Below are positions 28,239 through 38,032 of a DNA stretch of 64,000 nt, piece by piece. The position numbers were made by a program, and so were the translations under genes. Location: the NCBI RefSeq assembly GCF_000468095.1, contig NZ_ASZC01000002.1:186001-250000 (forward strand). Reading direction: 5' to 3'. The notes under the pieces are model-generated. The model was given only the letters and a program-made list of their open reading frames with translations, did not search any database and had not been told where the DNA came from. Origin of the DNA: Pantoea sp. AS-PWVM4 (GTDB lineage Bacteria > Pseudomonadota > Gammaproteobacteria > Enterobacterales > Enterobacteriaceae). The first letter of the stretch is position 1. The number at the start of each line of letters is the position of its first letter.

Positions 28239-29225
28239 GTGTCACAATTTACTGATGCATATGCGCGCAGCTTTTATTATCTGCGCCTGTCGGTCACGGA
28301 CGTGTGTAACTTCCGTTGTACCTATTGCCTGCCCGATGGCTACAAACCGCAGGGTACGCGCAATAAAAGTTTTCTCTCGCTGGATGAGATCCGCCGCGTG
28401 ACGCGTGCCTTTGCGGCCGCGGGCACTGAAAAAGTGCGTCTGACCGGTGGTGAGCCCTCTTTACGTCGGGATTTCACCGAAATTATCGCTGCGGTGCGGG
28501 AAAATGCTGCCATCCGCCAAATCGCGGTGACCACCAACGGCTATCGGCTGGCGCGTGATGTGCGTGACTGGCGTGCTGCCGGGCTGACCTCAATCAATGT
28601 CAGCGTCGATAGCCTTGATGCCCGCCAGTTTCATGCCATCACCGGTCAGGACAAATTTCATCAGGTCATGGCCGGGATTGATGCCGCGTTTGAGGCGGGT
28701 TTCAGCAAGGTCAAAGTCAACAGCGTGCTGATGCGTGATGTCAACAGCCACAGTCTCGATACCTTTTTACAGTGGATCCGCACGCGTCCGATTCAGTTAC
28801 GTTTTATCGAGCTGATGGAAACCGGCGAGGGCAGCGATCTGTTCCGTCGCCAGCACATTTCCGGCGAGGTGATCCGCGATCAACTGCTGATGCAAGGCTG
28901 GCAACGTCAGCCGCGCGGGCGCAGCGACGGTCCGGCGCAGGTGTTTCGCCATCCGGACTATCTCGGCGAAGTCGGTCTGATCATGCCTTATGAAAAAGAT
29001 TTCTGTGCCAGCTGCAATCGCCTGCGTGTTTCGGCGATCGGCAACCTGCATCTGTGCCTGTTTGGCGAGGGGGGCATTCCGTTGCGCGATCTGCTGGCTT
29101 CCGATCAACAGCAGGATGAGTTACAGGCGCGTATCGCCTTAAGCCTCGGACAGAAAAAGCAGACGCATTTTCTGCATCAGGGCAACACCGGTATTACCCA
29201 AAATCTTTCCTTCATTGGTGGCTGA
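28239..29225 (+). CDS. moaA: GTP 3',8-cyclase
   Basis: Radical SAM enzyme that with MoaC turns GTP into cyclic pyranopterin monophosphate, the first step of molybdopterin synthesis. 328 residues. The N-terminal cluster ligands are Cys 23, 27 and 30 (VCNFRCTYC), the second [4Fe-4S] ligands are Cys 256, 259 and 273, and the C-terminus ends FIGG as needed for activity. The start is GTG 28239, at the place of the E. coli ATG and 8 bp after GGAAAGG; the rarer start may matter to leader control. Confidence 0.97.
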   Translation: MSQFTDAYARSFYYLRLSVTDVCNFRCTYCLPDGYKPQGTRNKSFLSLDEIRRVTRAFAAAGTEKVRLTGGEPSLRRDFTEIIAAVRENAAIRQIAVTTNGYRLARDVRDWRAAGLTSINVSVDSLDARQFHAITGQDKFHQVMAGIDAAFEAGFSKVKVNSVLMRDVNSHSLDTFLQWIRTRPIQLRFIELMETGEGSDLFRRQHISGEVIRDQLLMQGWQRQPRGRSDGPAQVFRHPDYLGEVGLIMPYEKDFCASCNRLRVSAIGNLHLCLFGEGGIPLRDLLASDQQQDELQARIALSLGQKKQTHFLHQGNTGITQNLSFIGG

Positions 29226-29241
29226 CAAAGGAGTTATGGCC

Positions 29242-29757
29242 ATGAGCAAACTTTCCGGCGACTTTGTTGCCCTTAATGTGGCGGTGATGACGGTGTCTGA
29301 CAACCGTGATGCCGCCAATGACACCTCTGGTGATTACCTGCGTGAAGCACTGAGCGAAGCCGGGCATCAGGTGGTGGATCACGCGATTGTCGCGGATAAC
29401 CGTTATCGCATCCGCGCCACGGTATCGCGCTGGATAGCCAGTGAAGATGTCCAGGTGGTGATCATCAATGGTGGTACCGGTTTTAACAGCAAAAACAGCA
29501 CGCCTGAAGCGCTGCTGCCGCTGTTTGACCGGGAGATTGAGGGATTTGGCGAGCTGTTCCGCATGATCTCGTACGAAGAGATCGGCAGTGCCACGTTGCA
29601 GTCGCGTGCAGTCGCGGGTATGGCGAATGAGACGCTGATTTTTGCCGTACCCGGATCCGGTAATGCCTGCCGCAGCGCGTGGGAACGCATCATTGCCGAT
29701 CAACTGGATGCACGTACTCGCCCGTGTAATTTTGTCTCACATTTGAAGAAGTTGTAA
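29242..29757 (+). CDS. moaB: molybdopterin adenylyltransferase-like protein MoaB
   Basis: MogA/MoaB family, 171 residues. It has [19 protein letters not shown], the [18 protein letters not shown] nucleotide loop and [17 protein letters not shown]. In E. coli MoaB is dispensable and its activity is not resolved, with MogA doing adenylylation. ATG 29242 gives proper spacing to AAAGGAG; the ATG at 29236 is only 2 bp from it. 16 bp after moaA in the same operon. Confidence 0.94.
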   Translation: MSKLSGDFVALNVAVMTVSDNRDAANDTSGDYLREALSEAGHQVVDHAIVADNRYRIRATVSRWIASEDVQVVIINGGTGFNSKNSTPEALLPLFDREIEGFGELFRMISYEEIGSATLQSRAVAGMANETLIFAVPGSGNACRSAWERIIADQLDARTRPCNFVSHLKKL

Positions 29758-29759
29758 GT

Positions 29760-30245
29760 ATGTCCTCGTTAACCCATATCAATGCCGCCGGTGAAGCCCA
29801 TATGGTTGATGTCTCCGGCAAAACCGAAACGGTACGCGAAGCCCAGGCAGAAGCGCTGGTGCTGATGCAACCGGCAACGCTGCAAATGATCATCGATGGC
29901 AGCCATCACAAAGGTGATGTCTTTGCTACTGCCCGCATCGCGGGGATTCAGGCGGCAAAACGCACCTGGGAACTGATCCCGCTGTGTCATCCGCTGATGC
30001 TGAGCAAAGTTGAGGTGACGCTGGTTGCTGAACCCGAGCATAGCCGGGTACGCGTCACTTCACGCTGCCGCCTGACCGGCAAAACCGGCGTCGAGATGGA
30101 AGCCCTGACGGCGGCTTCAGTGGCGGCGCTGACGATCTATGACATGTGCAAAGCGGTGCAAAAAGACATCGTTATCGACCAGGTACGTTTGCTAAGCAAA
30201 AGCGGCGGCAAATCCGGTGATTTTCAGGCGGTGTCCCATGATTAA
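29760..30245 (+). CDS. moaC: cyclic pyranopterin monophosphate synthase
   Basis: Converts the MoaA product 3',8-cH2GTP to cPMP. The 161-residue protein equals E. coli MoaC in length. [15 protein letters not shown] and [25 protein letters not shown] carry the catalytic Lys and Asp/Glu residues. It starts 2 bp after the moaB stop and overlaps moaD by 8 bp. Confidence 0.98.
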   Translation: MSSLTHINAAGEAHMVDVSGKTETVREAQAEALVLMQPATLQMIIDGSHHKGDVFATARIAGIQAAKRTWELIPLCHPLMLSKVEVTLVAEPEHSRVRVTSRCRLTGKTGVEMEALTAASVAALTIYDMCKAVQKDIVIDQVRLLSKSGGKSGDFQAVSHD

Positions 30246-30483
30246 GGTGCTGTTTTTTGCTCAGGTGCGTGAACTGACCGGCACCAGCGCGCTGGAGTTA
30301 TCGCCGGAATATGCCGATGTGGCGGCCCTGCGCAGTGCGCTGGCGACGAAAAATGATCGTTGGGCGTTGGCGCTGGAATCCGGGAAATTGCTGGCGGCGG
30401 TCAATCAAACCCTGGTACCGATGAGTCATCCGTTGCGCGCCGGTGATGAAGTGGCCTTTTTCCCGCCAGTGACCGGGGGTTGA
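30238..30483 (+). CDS. moaD: molybdopterin synthase sulfur carrier subunit
   Basis: Ubiquitin-fold sulfur carrier of 81 residues. It ends FFPPVTGG; the C-terminal Gly-Gly is adenylylated by MoeB and thiocarboxylated. ATG 30238 overlaps the moaC end and matches the E. coli N-terminus [13 protein letters not shown]. Its TGA overlaps the moaE start, consistent with equimolar synthesis of the two subunits. Confidence 0.97.
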   Translation: MIKVLFFAQVRELTGTSALELSPEYADVAALRSALATKNDRWALALESGKLLAAVNQTLVPMSHPLRAGDEVAFFPPVTGG

Positions 30484-30938
30484 TGATGGAAACCCGTATT
30501 CGCGTCGGCAGCGCAGCCTTTAGCGTGGCCGAGGAGTATGCCTGGCTGTCTGCCCATGACAGCGATGGCGCCGTGGTGACCTTCACCGGGAAGGTGCGCA
30601 ATCATAATCTTGGTGACAGCGTGGCGGCCTTGACGCTGGAACATTACCCCGGCATGACGGAAAAAGCGCTGACGGAAATTGTCGACGAAGCACGTCAACG
30701 CTGGGCGCTGCAACAGGTTTCGGTGATCCACCGTATTGGTGAACTGTTTCCTGGCGAGGAAATTGTATTTGTCGGCGTCAGCAGCGCGCATCGCAGCAGC
30801 GCGTTTGCCGCAGCGGAATTTATTATGGATTATCTGAAAACCCGTGCGCCGTTCTGGAAACGTGAGGCGACGGCACAGGGCGATCGCTGGGTGGATGCGC
30901 GCGATAGCGACCATCAGGCGGCAGAACGCTGGAAATAA
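30483..30938 (+). CDS. moaE: molybdopterin synthase catalytic subunit
   Basis: Adds two dithiolene sulfurs from MoaD to cPMP. 151 residues from ATG 30483 (or 150 from the adjacent ATG 30486, the position of the E. coli start). VTFTGKVRNHNLGDSV, LEHYPGMTEKAL and YLKTRAPFWKREA include the substrate-binding Arg and Lys residues. Last gene of moaABCDE; only 14 bp separate it from the following lipoprotein gene, which may be read through. Confidence 0.97.
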   Translation: MMETRIRVGSAAFSVAEEYAWLSAHDSDGAVVTFTGKVRNHNLGDSVAALTLEHYPGMTEKALTEIVDEARQRWALQQVSVIHRIGELFPGEEIVFVGVSSAHRSSAFAAAEFIMDYLKTRAPFWKREATAQGDRWVDARDSDHQAAERWK

Positions 30939-30952
30939 CGTAAAGGAACCCG

Positions 30953-32050
30953 ATGGAAGCGACTGTAATACTCAAGCGTGCAGCGCTGTTGGCGGTACTG
31001 GTGCTGGCGGGATGTACCAGCAGCAAAAAGCAGCCCGAGGCACCGGTTCGCCAACCTGGGGATGTGAAAGCACAAATCCGTCAGTTATTGCCCAGCCACG
31101 TTACGCAGAAAGCGGACTGGGCTGATGATATTTATACCGCCTTCCGCACTCAGCAAATCGATCCCAGCGTCAGCAACCTGTGCGCGGTGATCGCGGTGGC
31201 CGATCAGGAATCGAACTTCAGCGCCGATGCGGTGGTGCCGGGCCTGCCAAAAATCGCCTGGGCTGAGATCAACCGGCGTGCGGGCAAGCTTTTTATCCCG
31301 GCCTTCGCGGTACGCACGGCGTTGCAGATCAACTCTCCCACCGGTGAAAGCTACGCGGCGCGCCTCGACAAAGTGCGCAGCGAGAAAGAGCTGAGCGCCA
31401 TTTTTGATGACTTCATCGATATGGTGCCGCTGGGACAAAAACTGTTTGGCAACCTTAACCCGATTCATACCGGCGGTCCGATGCAGGTCAGCATCGCTTT
31501 CGCCGAAGCGCACGCCAAAGGCTATCCGTGGCCGGTGGAGGGTTCGATTCGTCGTGAAGTCTTTACCCGACACGGTGGTATGTATTTTGGCATCATGCAT
31601 TTGCTGGGATACCCGGCGGATTACTCACAGCCGCTGTATCGCTTCGCTGACTTTAACGCCGGTTGGTATGCCAGTCGCAATGCCGCTTTTCAGGCGGCTG
31701 TGGCGCGTGCCAGCGGGATCAAACTGGCGCTCGATGGCGATCTGATTCAATATGGCAGCGATGCCGCCGGGGCGACAGAACTCGCGGTGCGCAGCCTGAG
31801 TAAGCAGCTGGACATGAGCCAACGCGAAATCCGTCGCGATCTGGAGAAGGGCGAAAAGCCTGAGTTCAGCACTAGCGTATTATGGAAACAGGTGTTCACG
31901 CTGGCGGATAAAATGGCGGGTAAACGTCTGCCGCGCGAAATGTTGCCGGGTATTAAGCTGGAAAGCCCGAAAATCACCCGTAACCTGACCACCGCATGGT
32001 TTGCCCAGCGCGTGGATGGCCGTTATCAACAGTGTTTGACGCGCCGTTGA
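30953..32050 (+). CDS. YaiW-like DUF1615 lipoprotein
   Basis: 365-residue lipoprotein of the DUF1615 family, similar to E. coli YaiW (364), a surface-exposed outer-membrane lipoprotein linked to SbmA-related peptide susceptibility. The signal peptide ends in the lipobox LVLAGC (Cys 21). The middle part has IAVADQESNFSADAVVPGL, reminiscent of lysozyme-like folds, and NPIHTGGPMQVS. AAAGGA precedes the ATG. In E. coli yaiW is next to sbmA; its place behind moaE here is different. Function beyond the family label is unknown. Confidence 0.85.
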   Translation: MEATVILKRAALLAVLVLAGCTSSKKQPEAPVRQPGDVKAQIRQLLPSHVTQKADWADDIYTAFRTQQIDPSVSNLCAVIAVADQESNFSADAVVPGLPKIAWAEINRRAGKLFIPAFAVRTALQINSPTGESYAARLDKVRSEKELSAIFDDFIDMVPLGQKLFGNLNPIHTGGPMQVSIAFAEAHAKGYPWPVEGSIRREVFTRHGGMYFGIMHLLGYPADYSQPLYRFADFNAGWYASRNAAFQAAVARASGIKLALDGDLIQYGSDAAGATELAVRSLSKQLDMSQREIRRDLEKGEKPEFSTSVLWKQVFTLADKMAGKRLPREMLPGIKLESPKITRNLTTAWFAQRVDGRYQQCLTRR

Positions 32051-32102
32051 CGCGGCAAGTTATAGGCTCCAAACTTACAGAGTTTGTTTAACAACTAAAC
32101 CC

Positions 32103-32124
32103 GCGCGATAAATCGCGCCGCAAC
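32103..32124 (-). repeat. single REP unit between the DUF1615 gene and ybhL
   Basis: One minus-oriented unit with the unchanged core GCGCGATAAATCGCGC; its head reads GTTG instead of GTAG. It lies 23 bp before the ybhL start between two genes on the same strand, so it would be in the ybhL 5' leader or act as a transcription boundary. Confidence 0.85.
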
Positions 32125-32147
32125 ACGAATCCATTGAGAGGTGCATC

Positions 32148-32855
32148 ATGGACCGATATCCACGTAACGATTCAATCGTGCAGCAGGCCTCCGCCGGGCT
32201 GCAAACCTATATGGCGCAGGTGTATGGCTGGATGACCTGTGGTTTGCTGCTGACCGCGTTCGTCTCCTGGTTCGCGGCGCGCACGCCTGCGGTGATGGAG
32301 TTGGTGTTTGCTAACCGCATCACTTTCTTCGGTCTTATCATCGCCCAGCTGGCGGTGGTGTTTGTGCTGTCCGGAATGGTGCATCGTCTGAGTGGGGCGC
32401 TGGCGACGGCGTTATTTATGCTCTATTCGGCGCTGACCGGCCTGACGCTCGCCAGTATTTTTCTGGTCTACACCTATTCGTCAATCGCCAGCACCTTCTT
32501 TGTCACCGCCGGGATGTTTGGTGCCATGAGTTTTTATGGCTATACCACCAAACGCGATCTCAGCCGTTTCGGTAGCCTGCTGTTTATGGCGTTGATTGGA
32601 ATTTTGCTGGCGTCGCTGGTGAACTTCTGGCTGAAAAGCCCGGCGTTGATGTGGGCGATTACCTATATCGGCGTCGTGGTGTTTGTTGGCCTGACGGCAT
32701 ATGACACCCAGAAACTGAAAGCCATTGGCGAGACGGTGGATGTGAATGACAAAGAGAATCTGCGTCGTCTTTCCATTATGGGTGCGCTGACGCTGTATCT
32801 CGACTTTATCAACCTGTTCCTGATGCTGCTGCGTATTTTCGGTAACCGCCGTTAA
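32148..32855 (+). CDS. ybhL: YbhL, BAX-inhibitor-1 family membrane protein
   Basis: Seven-helix inner-membrane protein of the TMBIM/BI-1 family, 235 residues (E. coli 234). The family signature LTLASIFLVYT...GYTTKRDLS and the C-terminal TAYDTQKLKAIGE...YLDFINLFLMLLRIFGNRR are present; the paired Asp residues in related BsYetJ act in pH-sensitive calcium leak. The physiological role in enterics is unknown. GAGAGGTGCATC precedes the ATG. Confidence 0.95.
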   Translation: MDRYPRNDSIVQQASAGLQTYMAQVYGWMTCGLLLTAFVSWFAARTPAVMELVFANRITFFGLIIAQLAVVFVLSGMVHRLSGALATALFMLYSALTGLTLASIFLVYTYSSIASTFFVTAGMFGAMSFYGYTTKRDLSRFGSLLFMALIGILLASLVNFWLKSPALMWAITYIGVVVFVGLTAYDTQKLKAIGETVDVNDKENLRRLSIMGALTLYLDFINLFLMLLRIFGNRR

Positions 32856-32893
32856 CGATGCCATACTCTTCGCGCGCGTTTTAACCAAAACCC

Positions 32894-32943
32894 GCGCGAT
32901 AAATCGCGCCGCTACAGTGGTGTAGCGGCGTGATTTATCACGC
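32894..32943. repeat. REP pair that overlaps the ybhN stop codon
   Basis: Minus unit 32894-32915 and plus unit 32922-32943. The second has the core GCGTGATTTATCACGC: both arms changed together (C to T and G to A), so the hairpin is preserved. It covers the ybhN stop and supplies its last two codons (Val-Ala-stop). Confidence 0.9.
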
Positions 32944-33900
32944 AACCTTCTTCTGTTCATTCTTCTGCCGTAAATGTCGGGCGCGGCTCTCCAGCCACAG
33001 GTACAACACCAGCGCCAGCAGCAGCGGCAAAATAAAATACAGCACACGATAGGCCAGCAGCGCGGCAATAATGGTGCCGTGTGACGTACCCTGACCACTC
33101 AGTAGCGCCAGAAATACTGCTTCCAACACGCCGATCCCGGCGGGGATGTGAATAATCACCCCGGCGATACTGCTGATCAGCAACACCCCCAGCACCTGCG
33201 GATAACCCACCTGTTGTGCCAGCAACAACCAGATAATCGCCCCCATCACCATCCAGTTGGTGCAGGACACTGCGAATTGAAACAGCGCCATGCGCAGCGA
33301 GGGGAGTTGCAGGTGCTGGCCTTTTATTGTCCAGTGACGTCGTTTGGCAAAGGCGCAGGCCCACAGATAGATCGCGACCAACACCAACAACGCGCCGCCG
33401 ATCAGTCGCAGGGTGTTTTCGCCGATAAACCAACCCGCGGGAAGGGGAACCATGCCCGCCACAAATACCACGCCTGCCAGCAAAATGTAGCCCAGCCAGT
33501 TGGTGGCGATGCTCAGCGAGAAAATGCGGGTGATGGTGCCGCCGGGTAAACCCAGTCGTGAATAAAGGCGATAGCGCATAGCTACGCCACCGACCCAGGT
33601 ACTGAGCGTCAGATTGAAGGCATAACAGATAAACGACACCAGCATCACCTGACGTTTAGCCAGTTTATGGCCGCAGTAAGCGCGGCCAATCAAATCATAC
33701 AGGCCATAGGTCAGGTAGCTGATAACAACCAGCGCCACCGCGCTGAACACCAGCGTGCGGTTGTAGTTGACGATCACCTGATAAACGTCATCCCAGTTTA
33801 CCTGGCGGGCGTACACCACCAGCAGCACCAGCACGGCGATAAAAAATAACCCGGTAAGGATTTTCTTCACGCGCTGCCAGCGCGAATGTTTTTTACTCAT
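32938..33900 (-). CDS. ybhN: YbhN, UPF0104 membrane protein
   Basis: 320-residue polytopic membrane protein (about eight spans) of the UPF0104 / lysylphosphatidylglycerol synthetase transmembrane family, with the signature NLTLSTWVGGVAMRYRLYSRLGLP and HIPAGIGVLEAVFL. In E. coli it lies downstream of clsB and ybhP in the same order. Start ATG 33900 overlaps the clsB stop (TGATG). The encoded C-terminus EQKKVA ends inside a REP unit. Molecular function not known; the link with a cardiolipin synthase suggests phospholipid handling. Confidence 0.93.
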   Translation of the reverse strand: MSKKHSRWQRVKKILTGLFFIAVLVLLVVYARQVNWDDVYQVIVNYNRTLVFSAVALVVISYLTYGLYDLIGRAYCGHKLAKRQVMLVSFICYAFNLTLSTWVGGVAMRYRLYSRLGLPGGTITRIFSLSIATNWLGYILLAGVVFVAGMVPLPAGWFIGENTLRLIGGALLVLVAIYLWACAFAKRRHWTIKGQHLQLPSLRMALFQFAVSCTNWMVMGAIIWLLLAQQVGYPQVLGVLLISSIAGVIIHIPAGIGVLEAVFLALLSGQGTSHGTIIAALLAYRVLYFILPLLLALVLYLWLESRARHLRQKNEQKKVA

Positions 33901-35144
33901 CAGGGTCTGGCTCCTTTGTTTTCGGCCTCAACCCGATCCTGAGTCTCCATCTCCGGTTGTACCGGGGGAACAACCTGCGCCAGCCGGGGCGTATGGGCGG
34001 GTAACCATCCGGCAATCGCCGGGAAGTGACGTAAGAAGTGGAAGACCAGCACGCTTTTGGTCAGGTGCCACCAGGTGCGCGGTGGCAGCTTATCGCCCTC
34101 AACCCGTTCGCAATCCTCGCGTAGCAACTGCTCAAGGTTTTCCCGCAGAGTTTGGTTGAAGGCGCGGTCATGCACCATCAGGTTGGCTTCCAGATTGAGT
34201 GACAAGCTGAGCGGGTCGAGATTACTGGAACCGACGGTTGACCACTGCTGATCCTGCACCGCGATCTTGCCATGCAATGGACGACGGCAATATTCGTACA
34301 CCTCGACACCGCCATCGACCAGATAGTTGTACAGCATCTCAGCGCCCACTTTGACAATCGGCATATCCGGCTCGCCCTGGACGATCAACCGTACCCGCAC
34401 GCCACGACGCGCGGCATGGCGCATCGCACGCAGCAGACGATAACCGGGGAAGAAATAGGCGTTGGCGATGATCACATCCTGTTTGGCTTTGCGCAGCATG
34501 TCGAGGTAGTGCTGTTCGATATCATCACGATGGCCGTCGTTGTCGCGAAAGACGAACAACACCTGCGCATCACCCGGCAGGGCATTCAGCGCCGGACGAT
34601 GCGAACGATGGCCCCACCAGCGGCGGGTCACCTGTTCGCTGCCGATGGCTTGTTGCACGTAGCGCGCAATATCCAACACCACCGGACCTTTGACTTCAAC
34701 GGCGTAATCCTGTTTGGCCTCCGGGCCAAAGTCGGTGTTATGTTCGGCAGAGAAATTGATGCCGCCCACGAAGGCGATCACCTCATCAATGACCACGATC
34801 TTGCGGTGCAGGCGCCGGAACAGGTTGGTGCGCATCCCCAGCACCAGCGGGCGCGGATCAAAATAGATAAAACGCACGCCCGCAGCGGTCAGGCTATTGA
34901 CGTAGCTGTCTGACAGGTCCGGTGAGCCGTAGCCGTCCACCATCACTTCAACCCTGACGCCGCGCTGCGCCGCCGCCAACAATTCGCGATGCAACGCATT
35001 ACCGACCTGATCCTCAAACAGGATAAAGGTTTCCAGTAACAAGGTGCGTTCGGCGCGCTGGATGGCACCAAAGACGCGTGGAAAGAAGGCCTCGCCATTT
35101 TCCAGCAGGTGGAGTTGGTTACCGTCACGCCAGCTAAAATTCAT
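33900..35144 (-). CDS. clsB: cardiolipin synthase B
   Basis: Phospholipase-D superfamily enzyme making cardiolipin and, in E. coli, also able to use phosphatidylethanolamine and trehalose-related acceptors. 414 residues (E. coli 413) with two HKD motifs: His 113/Lys 115/Asp 120 (HRKIVVID) and His 291/Lys 293/Asp 298 (HGKIAVQD) followed by [20 protein letters not shown] 35144 overlaps the ybhP stop (ATGA) and matches the E. coli start; a longer upstream frame lies inside ybhP. Confidence 0.97.
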   Translation of the reverse strand: MNFSWRDGNQLHLLENGEAFFPRVFGAIQRAERTLLLETFILFEDQVGNALHRELLAAAQRGVRVEVMVDGYGSPDLSDSYVNSLTAAGVRFIYFDPRPLVLGMRTNLFRRLHRKIVVIDEVIAFVGGINFSAEHNTDFGPEAKQDYAVEVKGPVVLDIARYVQQAIGSEQVTRRWWGHRSHRPALNALPGDAQVLFVFRDNDGHRDDIEQHYLDMLRKAKQDVIIANAYFFPGYRLLRAMRHAARRGVRVRLIVQGEPDMPIVKVGAEMLYNYLVDGGVEVYEYCRRPLHGKIAVQDQQWSTVGSSNLDPLSLSLNLEANLMVHDRAFNQTLRENLEQLLREDCERVEGDKLPPRTWWHLTKSVLVFHFLRHFPAIAGWLPAHTPRLAQVVPPVQPEMETQDRVEAENKGARP

Positions 35145-35902
35145 AACACCACCTCGACTGCCAGTGGCGCATGGTCTGACAAATGCGACCAGGGTTTTAC
35201 CGGCAGCGCCCACGGCTGGCTGATGGTGGCATTGCGGATATAGATGCGGTCCAGGCGCAGCAACGGAAAACGTGCCGGGAAAGTGCGCGCCGGGCGACCA
35301 TTCTTTATGCTGAACACTTCATCCAGTCCGGCATGGCGTTTAAGGTATTTGTTGGCCCGAACCTGCCAGTCATTAAAATCACCTGCTACCACCAGCGGCG
35401 CATCGGGTGGTAGCGAGGCGATCATCTCGCACATCATGCGCAACTGAGCGCGACGATGCGGCTCGCGCAGACCAAGATGCACGCAAATCACATGCAGCGA
35501 CTGCCTTTGCCCCGGCAGGCTGATTTTGCAGTGCAACATGCCGCGCTTTTCACCTCCGGCAACAGAAATATCGCGATTTTCATACTCAACGATCGGAAAA
35601 CGTGACAATATCGCGTTCCCGTGATGTCCTTCAGGGTACACCGCGTTGCGGCCATAGGCATAATCGTGCCACATGGTGTCGGCGATAAACTCGTAATGTG
35701 AAGTTTCCGGCCAGTTTTCAATGTGTAAGGCGTGGATGGCGTGGGTGCCCATCACCTCTTGCAGGAAGACAATATCGGCCGAAGTCGCCCGTGCAGCATC
35801 GCGCAATTCCGGCAGGATAAAGCGGCGGTTGAAGCTGGTGAACCCTTTGTGGGTATTGATGGTCAGGACTTTTATCGAAAATCCTTGTGCATTTTGTGTC
35901 AT
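35141..35902 (-). CDS. ybhP: YbhP, endonuclease/exonuclease/phosphatase family protein
   Basis: 253-residue member of the EEP superfamily (DNase I / sphingomyelinase fold). The metal and catalytic motifs are visible: [26 protein letters not shown] and the terminal [10 protein letters not shown]. No signal peptide. Overlap with clsB suggests a shared role at the membrane lipid level, such as a phosphodiesterase on lipid head groups (inference). First gene of ybhP-clsB-ybhN. Confidence 0.93.
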   Translation of the reverse strand: MTQNAQGFSIKVLTINTHKGFTSFNRRFILPELRDAARATSADIVFLQEVMGTHAIHALHIENWPETSHYEFIADTMWHDYAYGRNAVYPEGHHGNAILSRFPIVEYENRDISVAGGEKRGMLHCKISLPGQRQSLHVICVHLGLREPHRRAQLRMMCEMIASLPPDAPLVVAGDFNDWQVRANKYLKRHAGLDEVFSIKNGRPARTFPARFPLLRLDRIYIRNATISQPWALPVKPWSHLSDHAPLAVEVVL

Positions 35903-36078
35903 ACTGCGACGCGCTCCTTTTCATCATCAACCGGATAAAGTGTAGTCTTTGTCACAAATGGAAGGCGAAGGGAGCAGAAAATTAGGGTGTTATCCGAAAT
36001 TTGCCTTACATTGAGGAAATCTGTCTGGCCGCGGCCAGATACACTTGGGCGATCTGTTGGGTCTGCCAGGAGAAGAGA

Positions 36079-36471
36079 ATGAAATGGTCTAATCGTGTTC
36101 AGATTGTTACCGGACAAACCTGCGTTCATATTGCGATGCACCTGTTGGTGATTGCCGCGCTGGTCTGGGGCTGGAAACATAAGGCGCTGGTTGAAGTGAG
36201 CAGTACCCTGGTGGCGGCCTACGTTGTGGTGTTTATCACCATGCTGGTCACACAGCGTAGTGCCCGTTTGCGTATGCTAGGCGACTCTCTGGAAGAAGTG
36301 ACCACCACCTACTACTTTGGAGCGGCAATGCTGACGCTGTTCCTGGTGTCACGCATCATCCATAACAACCTGCTGCTGGGCTGCCTTGGCGTGGTCATGC
36401 TGGTGGGACCGGCGCTGGTTTCCCTGCTGGCGAAAGAACCTGCGCAGCGCGTGCAGAAGAAACGCAGTTAA
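36079..36471 (+). CDS. ybhQ: YbhQ, small inner-membrane protein
   Basis: 130-residue protein with four hydrophobic segments (HIAMHLLVIAALVWGW, STLVAAYVVVFITMLV, TYYFGAAMLTLFLVS, LLGCLGVVMLVGPALVSLL); E. coli YbhQ (136) has the same plan. AGGAGAAGAG lies just before ATG 36079; a longer in-frame extension has no such site. Divergent from ybhP. No function known. A REP unit followed by a T tract ends the gene. Confidence 0.88.
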   Translation: MKWSNRVQIVTGQTCVHIAMHLLVIAALVWGWKHKALVEVSSTLVAAYVVVFITMLVTQRSARLRMLGDSLEEVTTTYYFGAAMLTLFLVSRIIHNNLLLGCLGVVMLVGPALVSLLAKEPAQRVQKKRS

Positions 36472-36477
36472 CTGATG

Positions 36478-36511
36478 GTAGCGGCGCGATTTATCGCGCT
36501 GTTTTTTTTTA
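36478..36511 (+). terminator. REP unit followed by a T tract (ybhQ terminator)
   Basis: A plus-oriented REP unit (36478-36499, unchanged core) begins 7 bp after the ybhQ stop and runs straight into TG and a run of ten T residues. Hairpin plus U tract meets the requirement of an intrinsic terminator. A relic of another unit (ATTATCGCGCA) lies at about 36519-36529. Confidence 0.8.
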
Positions 36512-36672
36512 CAGTCGATTATCGCGCAATGCTGGCTGAAAGCTGCTACACTGCCGCGCTTACGCATGGTAGTTTGTGCCCTTTTCACACGTAGGCTTTA
36601 GGCTTGCGTCATATCCCCCCTGAAAACTACATCGCAAACTGCGGTCAGGGCGGTTCGGAGTAATACACCTGC

Positions 36673-38028
36673 ATGTCTTTTGACTCTCTCGGCTTGAATG
36701 CCGATATTTTGCGTGCGGTAGCGGAACAGGGCTATCGTGAACCGACGCCAATCCAGCGTCAGGCTATTCCCGTGGTGTTGGCTGGTCGTGACCTGCTGGC
36801 GAGCGCCCAGACCGGCACCGGCAAAACCGCCGGTTTTACGCTGCCCTTGTTGCAGCGTCTGTCAGCAAAAGATGCACCCGCGCGCGGACGTCGCCCGGTG
36901 CGTGCACTGATCCTCACGCCAACCCGTGAACTGGCCGCTCAGGTCGGTGAAAACGTACGTGATTACAGCCAATACCTTAACCTGCGTTCGCTGGTGGTAT
37001 TTGGCGGCGTCAGCATTAACCCGCAAATGATGAAACTGCGCGGCGGCGTAGATGTGCTGGTGGCAACACCGGGCCGTCTGCTCGACCTGGCGCATCAGAA
37101 TGCCGTCGATCTGTCCCATGTGGAAATCCTGGTGCTGGATGAAGCAGACCGCATGCTGGATATGGGCTTTATCCACGATATCCGCCGCGTGCTGGCGAAA
37201 CTGCCTGCCAAACGTCAGAACCTGCTGTTCTCTGCCACCTTCTCCGACGAGATCAAGTCGCTGGCGGAAAAGCTGTTGAATAACCCGGAGCAGGTGGAAG
37301 TGGCTCGCCGCAACACCGCATCTGAGCAGGTTTCACAGCAGGTGCATTTCGTTGATAAAAAACGTAAACGTGAACTGCTGTCGCTGATGATCGGTCGCGA
37401 CAACTGGCAGCAGGTGCTGGTGTTTACCCGTACTAAACACGGCGCCAACCATCTGGCTGAACAGCTGAATAAAGATGGCATCACCGCTGCGGCAATCCAC
37501 GGCAATAAAAGCCAGGGGGCGCGTACCCGTGCGCTGGCTGATTTCAAAACCGGTGGCATCCGTGTGCTGGTGGCGACCGACATCGCTGCGCGTGGCCTTG
37601 ATATCGAAGAGCTGCCGCATGTGGTGAACTATGAACTGCCGAACGTGGCGGAAGATTATGTACACCGTATCGGCCGTACCGGTCGTGCCGCCGCGACCGG
37701 TGCTGCACTGTCGCTGGTGTGCGTTGACGAGCACAAGCTGTTGCGTGATATCGAACGCCTGCTGAAGCGTGAAATTCCGCGCATTGCGCTGCCGGGTTTT
37801 GATCCGGATCCGAGCATCAAAGCGGAGCCGATCCAGAATGGCCGCCAGCAGCAACAGCAGCGCGGTGGTCGTGGCCGTGGTCCGGCAGCGGGCGGTAATC
37901 CGCGTCCTCAGGGTGAAGGCCGTGCGCCACGTCCACAGGGCGAAAACCGTGCGCCGCGCCGTCAGGGTCAGGATGGCAAACCGGCGCGCTCACGCCGTCC
38001 GGCGGCCAGCAAAAGCGGTAATCACTAA
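36673..38028 (+). CDS. rhlE: ATP-dependent RNA helicase RhlE
   Basis: DEAD-box helicase involved in ribosome maturation, 451 residues (E. coli 454). The Q motif is [13 protein letters not shown], Walker A is AQTGTGKT (45-52), DEAD is 156-159, SAT is 187-189, and motif VI is [13 protein letters not shown]. The C-terminal tail from about residue 390 is Gln/Gly/Arg rich ([33 protein letters not shown]), with short repeats for RNA binding. A 117-bp leader separates it from the upstream REP terminator. Confidence 0.97.
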   Translation: MSFDSLGLNADILRAVAEQGYREPTPIQRQAIPVVLAGRDLLASAQTGTGKTAGFTLPLLQRLSAKDAPARGRRPVRALILTPTRELAAQVGENVRDYSQYLNLRSLVVFGGVSINPQMMKLRGGVDVLVATPGRLLDLAHQNAVDLSHVEILVLDEADRMLDMGFIHDIRRVLAKLPAKRQNLLFSATFSDEIKSLAEKLLNNPEQVEVARRNTASEQVSQQVHFVDKKRKRELLSLMIGRDNWQQVLVFTRTKHGANHLAEQLNKDGITAAAIHGNKSQGARTRALADFKTGGIRVLVATDIAARGLDIEELPHVVNYELPNVAEDYVHRIGRTGRAAATGAALSLVCVDEHKLLRDIERLLKREIPRIALPGFDPDPSIKAEPIQNGRQQQQQRGGRGRGPAAGGNPRPQGEGRAPRPQGENRAPRRQGQDGKPARSRRPAASKSGNH

Positions 38029-38032
38029 GGCG

